This document shows, piece after piece, positions 60,754 through 64,000 of a stretch of 64,000 bases of DNA. The position numbers were made by a program, and so were the translations under genes. Origin of the DNA: Gracilibacillus halotolerans (lineage in GTDB: Bacteria > Bacillota > Bacilli > Bacillales > Amphibacillaceae); the NCBI RefSeq assembly GCF_014206945.1, contig NZ_JACHON010000010.1, positions 1 to 64,000 on the forward strand. Reading direction: 5' to 3'. The notes beneath the pieces are model-generated. The model worked only from the letters and a program-made list of their open reading frames with translations, was not told where the DNA came from and did no database searches. The number at the start of each line of letters is the position of its first letter. Within the stretch, counting starts at the first letter, position 1.

Positions 60754-61020
60754 AACAAAAAAAATCGCCCCCTAAACAAGGGACGAGTTTACGCTCGCGT
60801 TACCACCCATATTTCGCATACTAAAACATACGACTCTCTGCTATGTACAATCATACATGCTCCCTATAACGGAGGATACCGTCAATACTTACTAGAAATT
60901 CCGCATTGCATCTCAGGGATGATTTTCGGAAATAAGTTGTCCATCGGCTCGCACCAACTACCGACTCTCTGCAGAACAAGGATTATTACCTACTCTTTCC
61001 CATCAACGATTTTCAAATCT
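60754..61020 (-). promoter_or_regulatory. T-box riboswitch of brnQ, probable isoleucine specifier
   Basis: On the minus strand: GGGAAAGAGTAGGTAA (AG-bulge region), GAGAGTCGGTAGTTGGTGCGA, then TTTCCGAAAATCATCCCTGA with a likely ATC specifier, and the T-box TGGGTGGTAACGCGAGCG that binds the tRNA end. The terminator CGTCCCTTGTTTAGGGGGCG followed by T8 ends it at 60754-60785. Uncharged tRNA-Ile should promote readthrough into brnQ. The specifier reading is my inference; the T-box class is certain. Confidence 0.93.
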
Positions 61021-61029
61021 TATTGCATA

Positions 61030-61058
61030 CTATAACTAATTTAATCGTTTTCGTCAAT
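61030..61058 (-). promoter_or_regulatory. Sigma-A promoter of the brnQ T-box leader
   Basis: On the minus strand TTGACG (61058-61053), 17 bases, TATAGT (61035-61030), directly before the leader. Confidence 0.8.
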
Positions 61059-61395
61059 GGCATTTTTTGAGCCGTTTTATTGTGAATAGTTAGATCCTAT
61101 GGCATGAATGCACCTATAAGCTCCCCATGCGAGAAAATATTAAAGATACCCCCTGATTAATCTGAATTTCCGACTGGGAAATATATTTTCTTTACTCAAA
61201 ATTTTTACAGATCACAAGCGTAGACTTTTAGAGTATACAAGAGTAAATAATAAGTCTACTGCTCATATTATAAGCATTATAGAATTAGTATGCTGAATGA
61301 AACTAGTGTTGATTAATTACTATTTCCGGAACTAGTAGGGTATGAAGTTCCCAAACCACATTAGAATTTTACGCTCACGTCACCAAGAGAAAGAA

Positions 61396-61439
61396 AAGGA
61401 TGCCTCCGAAAAAGTTCGTACTTTTTACGGAAACATCCT
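61396..61439 (-). terminator. Terminator-like hairpin between the island junction and brnQ
   Basis: AGGATGCCTCCGAAAAAGT pairs with ACTTTTTACGGAAACATCCT; on the minus strand TTTTCTTTCTCTT follows. The surrounding 61.06-61.5 kb has no supported gene. Confidence 0.55.
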
Positions 61440-61504
61440 AGATGAAAATCACTTTGATTAAAATGTAATTTCTCTGTAAGATTATTACGAATTGACGGAT
61501 ACTA

Positions 61505-61563
61505 ATGTTCAAACCATTGATTTATCAAGGGTTAAGGGCGATAACCCTACATCATGCCGCCCG
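61505..61563. other. Possible attachment site resembling the 3' end of groEL
   Basis: On the minus strand GGGCGGCATGATGTAG would encode GGMM and a stop, the usual GroEL C-terminus, followed by the hairpin AGGGTTATCGCCCTTAACCCT. No groEL body is attached: the codons before it are unrelated. A short 3' gene end joined to foreign sequence is what integration by a tyrosine recombinase leaves behind. Evidence is short, so moderate confidence only. Confidence 0.35.
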
Positions 61564-61681
61564 TAAGATGAGAGTGTGTAATATCGATAACGTGAGGTGC
61601 AAAAAGTGCGGTAAATCAACGTTTTGGATATTCTTTACTGTAACATCTATAACGGGGATTTACCGTTTTTTATCGGATTGC

Positions 61682-61699
61682 GTTAGCAAAATGTTAGCA
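61682..61699. repeat. Directly repeated GTTAGCA words near the putative junction
   Basis: GTTAGCAAAATGTTAGCA contains the 7-mer twice, 11 bases apart. Such words are common beside integrase genes and attachment sites as recombinase-arm sites. About 120 bases separate it from the groEL-like end. Confidence 0.4.
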
Positions 61700-61860
61700 T
61701 TTTTTACGTATTGTGAAGTGCTATAGGATTCTCCATCAAATAAATAGAATTGCATATTCCTTCTATTTTGGAATCAACTATTGGGTCTACCTTATTATTA
61801 ATTACATCAGAATGAATGATAAATTTATTAAGTCAAGTGACATTTTCAAAGTATTTCCGA

Positions 61861-64000
61861 CTACAAATTCTTTGTTTTCCGTCTCTCTCGTATTATTTTG
61901 TAGTATCCCTCTCTATTTTGATCCTCCTCAAAATCAGAGATCCAATTACTCTTTTTAAATGCGGTTAATAGTCTATCATTTGTTGTATTAATTTCAAACT
62001 TAGGTCGAGTACGACGTTCAAATATTTTATTGTACTCAGCTAGGTCTAATAAATCAAGGTATTGTTTACATATCTCTTCTTCCAAATATGGCAGTGTAGA
62101 TATGAATAAATCGACTTTTTTGCTATAATCCAGACTACTAGATGCAATTAGTGTTTTACGTAATTTGTTGGAAATATTCTTCGACTGCGTGATGATTAAT
62201 GATATCTCATTTATTGCCAAGTCAAGTATTATTTGCTGCAGTTCATCATCCCAATCCTCATAAGTTTCAAATAGGTGGGAAAGATCGCTAGAATCTAAAT
62301 TATTTTCTAGAATCATTGCATTGACAGCAGGAGAATATCCTTTATTTAAAATAGAAAACTGCTCGCTTGTACATCCAAGCAACCTAATTATTATATCATC
62401 AGCAACATCCCACGAAAGTATCTCAACCACCTCATCAAGTACAAACACTTCGCTTGTAATTATGTTGGCATATTCATTAATATTTTTTCTAATATAGTAT
62501 AAGACTTGATTTGAATAATATTCTCGTATAAACAGTAAATTATCCATATTCATGGGAACAATATCTTCATCAATAAGGTTGCGAATCTTTTCATCCGATA
62601 TACCATCAATATCGAAATTGTCATATGTAAAACCAAGCGAAGTTAATATCTCTCCGTATTTAGGAATCGAAAGTTTATCAGAAACTATCGTAGCATCGAA
62701 AAGTTTCTCTTTCTTTTCAGATTGATTATTGTTTTTTACTTTCGAAAAGTCCAACACAGAATTGTCACTATTTATAAATGAAATTAATGCAGGTTCTAAC
62801 GATTCGCTATCTCCAAAATACTCAATGATATTTTCTTCTGAATACATAGCTATACGATTATCTAATAGTGAACTCCACAACTCTCTATCTATTACATCAA
62901 TTATTGATGTAATAGTAGTACTTAATGATTCCATATAGGCGATTTTTTGGTTCTCGGTAATCATTTCATCGTTCAAAATAATTATAGCGACTTTTTCATC
63001 ATCATTGATTATACCACTGCTGTTTGAAAGAACGACATCAATGTACTTGCTAATACTTTGTTTTGCATATTGGGCTAAAGGAGAATTAGGTTGAGTGAGT
63101 ATCAATGTATAGTTCCTATGAAGAATATCATTCTCGTCTTTAACCAGATAAAACTCTCTAAGCATAAATCGTAAATTATCAAAGTTAATCTCGTATAGTG
63201 AATTTCTATAAACTTCTTTCAAAAGTTCAGCATTGGCAGTATCAATACTTTCAAAAGAAACGTTCAATAGAATGAAACTTTGTATCAGCTTATCGATATC
63301 GGGTTCGTCTATATATAAGTAATCCGAGCTTTTAGAAATATAATACGTAATACAATTCTCGATATTTACGGCTTGAAGCTCTTCATCATCAGAGTAGTAA
63401 AGAGTATAGATCGAATATAGCCGTATCTGTCTTTCTGTCAAAGTACTATCTTCTGTTGCATTGTAGAACATTTCTGGCCATTGCTGATTAAGACACTTTA
63501 CATATGTAGAAAGTTCTCTTTTGGTATCAAAGAATTCCCCTATAAATTTGTAGTTTCTGCTTTCCCTTAACTGTTGCAAAAATCTAATAAGGAAAGTTTG
63601 GTTAGCAGGTGTCCGTAAAAGGTGTTGAAGTAAATCGAAATTAAGGATTTCTTCTTGGTCAAAATCCACTAGCCGTAGCCTATTAATTATCAGTGATGGA
63701 TTCTTTAGCTGATATGTAAATTCTTTGGCTTTCTTGTCTGTAATACTTCGTAAAAAGGTTTTATCTACTCGACTTAGGCTGGTCTCATAGAAATAAGTCA
63801 TGTAGTCAGCGTAGGTTTCGTCTATAAATCCGTTACGGATAAGGTATTTCAGCAATGCAAAATACTCGCTACCTTTGATATCATGAAAGTTAGTTTCTTC
63901 CCCTATCTCGTTTTTTGTTGTTATTTTGAAAATCGAATCTATATTTTCTCTAGTAATAATCTCATTGAGTTGTTTGGATTGAGTTAAAATTACTTCTTTT
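61861..64000 (-). CDS. C-terminal part of a large protein, possibly YobI family P-loop NTPase (partial)
   Basis: The frame is open to the window's right edge, giving at least 712 C-terminal residues; the internal TTG at 63855 has no ribosome binding site. GSEYFALLKYLIRNGFIDETYADYMTYFYETSLSRVDKTFLRSI, FTYQLKNPSLIINRL and the basic tail YYKIIRERRKTKNL recall the C-terminal region of YobI-type proteins (about 1200 aa, with an N-terminal P-loop ATPase domain that here would lie outside). The region is helical and acidic, without membrane segments or catalytic motifs I recognise. AT-rich codons and the possible integration junction suggest an acquired element. The YobI call is from memory. Confidence 0.55.
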   Translation of the reverse strand, partial: KEVILTQSKQLNEIITRENIDSIFKITTKNEIGEETNFHDIKGSEYFALLKYLIRNGFIDETYADYMTYFYETSLSRVDKTFLRSITDKKAKEFTYQLKNPSLIINRLRLVDFDQEEILNFDLLQHLLRTPANQTFLIRFLQQLRESRNYKFIGEFFDTKRELSTYVKCLNQQWPEMFYNATEDSTLTERQIRLYSIYTLYYSDDEELQAVNIENCITYYISKSSDYLYIDEPDIDKLIQSFILLNVSFESIDTANAELLKEVYRNSLYEINFDNLRFMLREFYLVKDENDILHRNYTLILTQPNSPLAQYAKQSISKYIDVVLSNSSGIINDDEKVAIIILNDEMITENQKIAYMESLSTTITSIIDVIDRELWSSLLDNRIAMYSEENIIEYFGDSESLEPALISFINSDNSVLDFSKVKNNNQSEKKEKLFDATIVSDKLSIPKYGEILTSLGFTYDNFDIDGISDEKIRNLIDEDIVPMNMDNLLFIREYYSNQVLYYIRKNINEYANIITSEVFVLDEVVEILSWDVADDIIIRLLGCTSEQFSILNKGYSPAVNAMILENNLDSSDLSHLFETYEDWDDELQQIILDLAINEISLIITQSKNISNKLRKTLIASSSLDYSKKVDLFISTLPYLEEEICKQYLDLLDLAEYNKIFERRTRPKFEINTTNDRLLTAFKKSNWISDFEEDQNREGYYKIIRERRKTKNL

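Noticed and set aside
61366-61392. Second, decayed T-box (ACGCTCACGTCACCAAGAG)
   Set aside because: It resembles the complement of a T-box core, but has no stem I, specifier or terminator around it in the right order.
61505-61726. 73-aa plus-strand frame starting MFKPLIYQGLRAITL
   Set aside because: There is no ribosome binding site, and it spans the putative attachment sequence and repeats rather than a protein-like composition.

Overview
The window looks like chromosome from a low-GC, endospore-forming Bacillaceae bacterium. Pointers are AT-rich codon use, strong AGGAGG ribosome binding sites, a complete GerK-type germinant receptor operon, TPP, SAM and T-box leaders, a PhoP-box pst operon and a B. 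subtilis-like sulfur salvage cluster. The group IIC intron fragment at the left edge closely resembles the Oceanobacillus iheyensis intron as I remember it, so an Oceanobacillus/Virgibacillus-type genome is my best guess. No rRNA, tRNA or CRISPR array was seen.

Layout. 1-9.6 kb: group IIC intron end; SnoaL-like and DUF420 proteins; TPP-controlled tenA; a 41-bp tandem repeat block; cupin and SDR genes; lipoprotein plus YhfC-type protease; gerKA-KB-KC and an unlisted 51-aa D-subunit-like gene. 9.9-13.8 kb: NCS1 permease, a second TPP-controlled tenA, a KAS III-like protein lacking two catalytic residues, a 118-aa unknown. 13.9-19.0 kb: a Bce-type module (response regulator, kinase, 140-aa membrane protein, frameshifted ATPase, FtsX-type permease). 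19.2-26.8 kb: flavin monooxygenase/Dabb pair, then a XylE-like transporter next to a three-gene periplasmic-sensor/YesM/YesN system. 26.9-30.9 kb: pstS-C-A-B under a Pho box. 31.6-40.8 kb: S-alkyl-cysteine salvage (acetyltransferase, two flavin monooxygenases, deacetylase, glutaredoxin) with a MetNIQ-type importer that has two binding proteins, and an S-box-controlled MetE-like gene. 41.2-42.1 kb: decayed genes. 42.2-53.8 kb: a sugar/cyclitol/glycoside operon (ABC importer, two Gfo/Idh dehydrogenases, two TIM-barrel isomerases) with a frameshifted LacI gene at its head and a divergent 662-aa regulator. 53.8-59.3 kb: an HssRS-HrtAB heme-stress block plus a small heme-copper-oxidase-like protein, bordered by integrase remnants. 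59.3-61.1 kb: brnQ with a T-box. 61.5-64 kb: possible integration junction and the C-terminal part of a large YobI-like protein running off the right edge.

Most unusual is the 662-aa regulator (51823-53811). It is a complete LacI repressor fused at its C-terminus to a second ligand-binding domain clearly homologous to the substrate-binding lipoprotein of the neighbouring transporter (48041-49255). The importer's binding protein seems to have been copied into the cytoplasmic regulator. Two perfect copies of one 12-bp palindrome lie upstream of it, one between its likely -35 and -10. Other notable points: HssR-like direct repeats before both hrtB and the 128-aa oxidase-like gene, two tenA genes whose TPP riboswitches seem to use different expression platforms, and a KAS III homologue with its His and Asn replaced.

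Start sites were re-chosen by ribosome binding site and family alignment for many genes, as noted per entry. Family names come from recognising motifs by eye; no database search was run.
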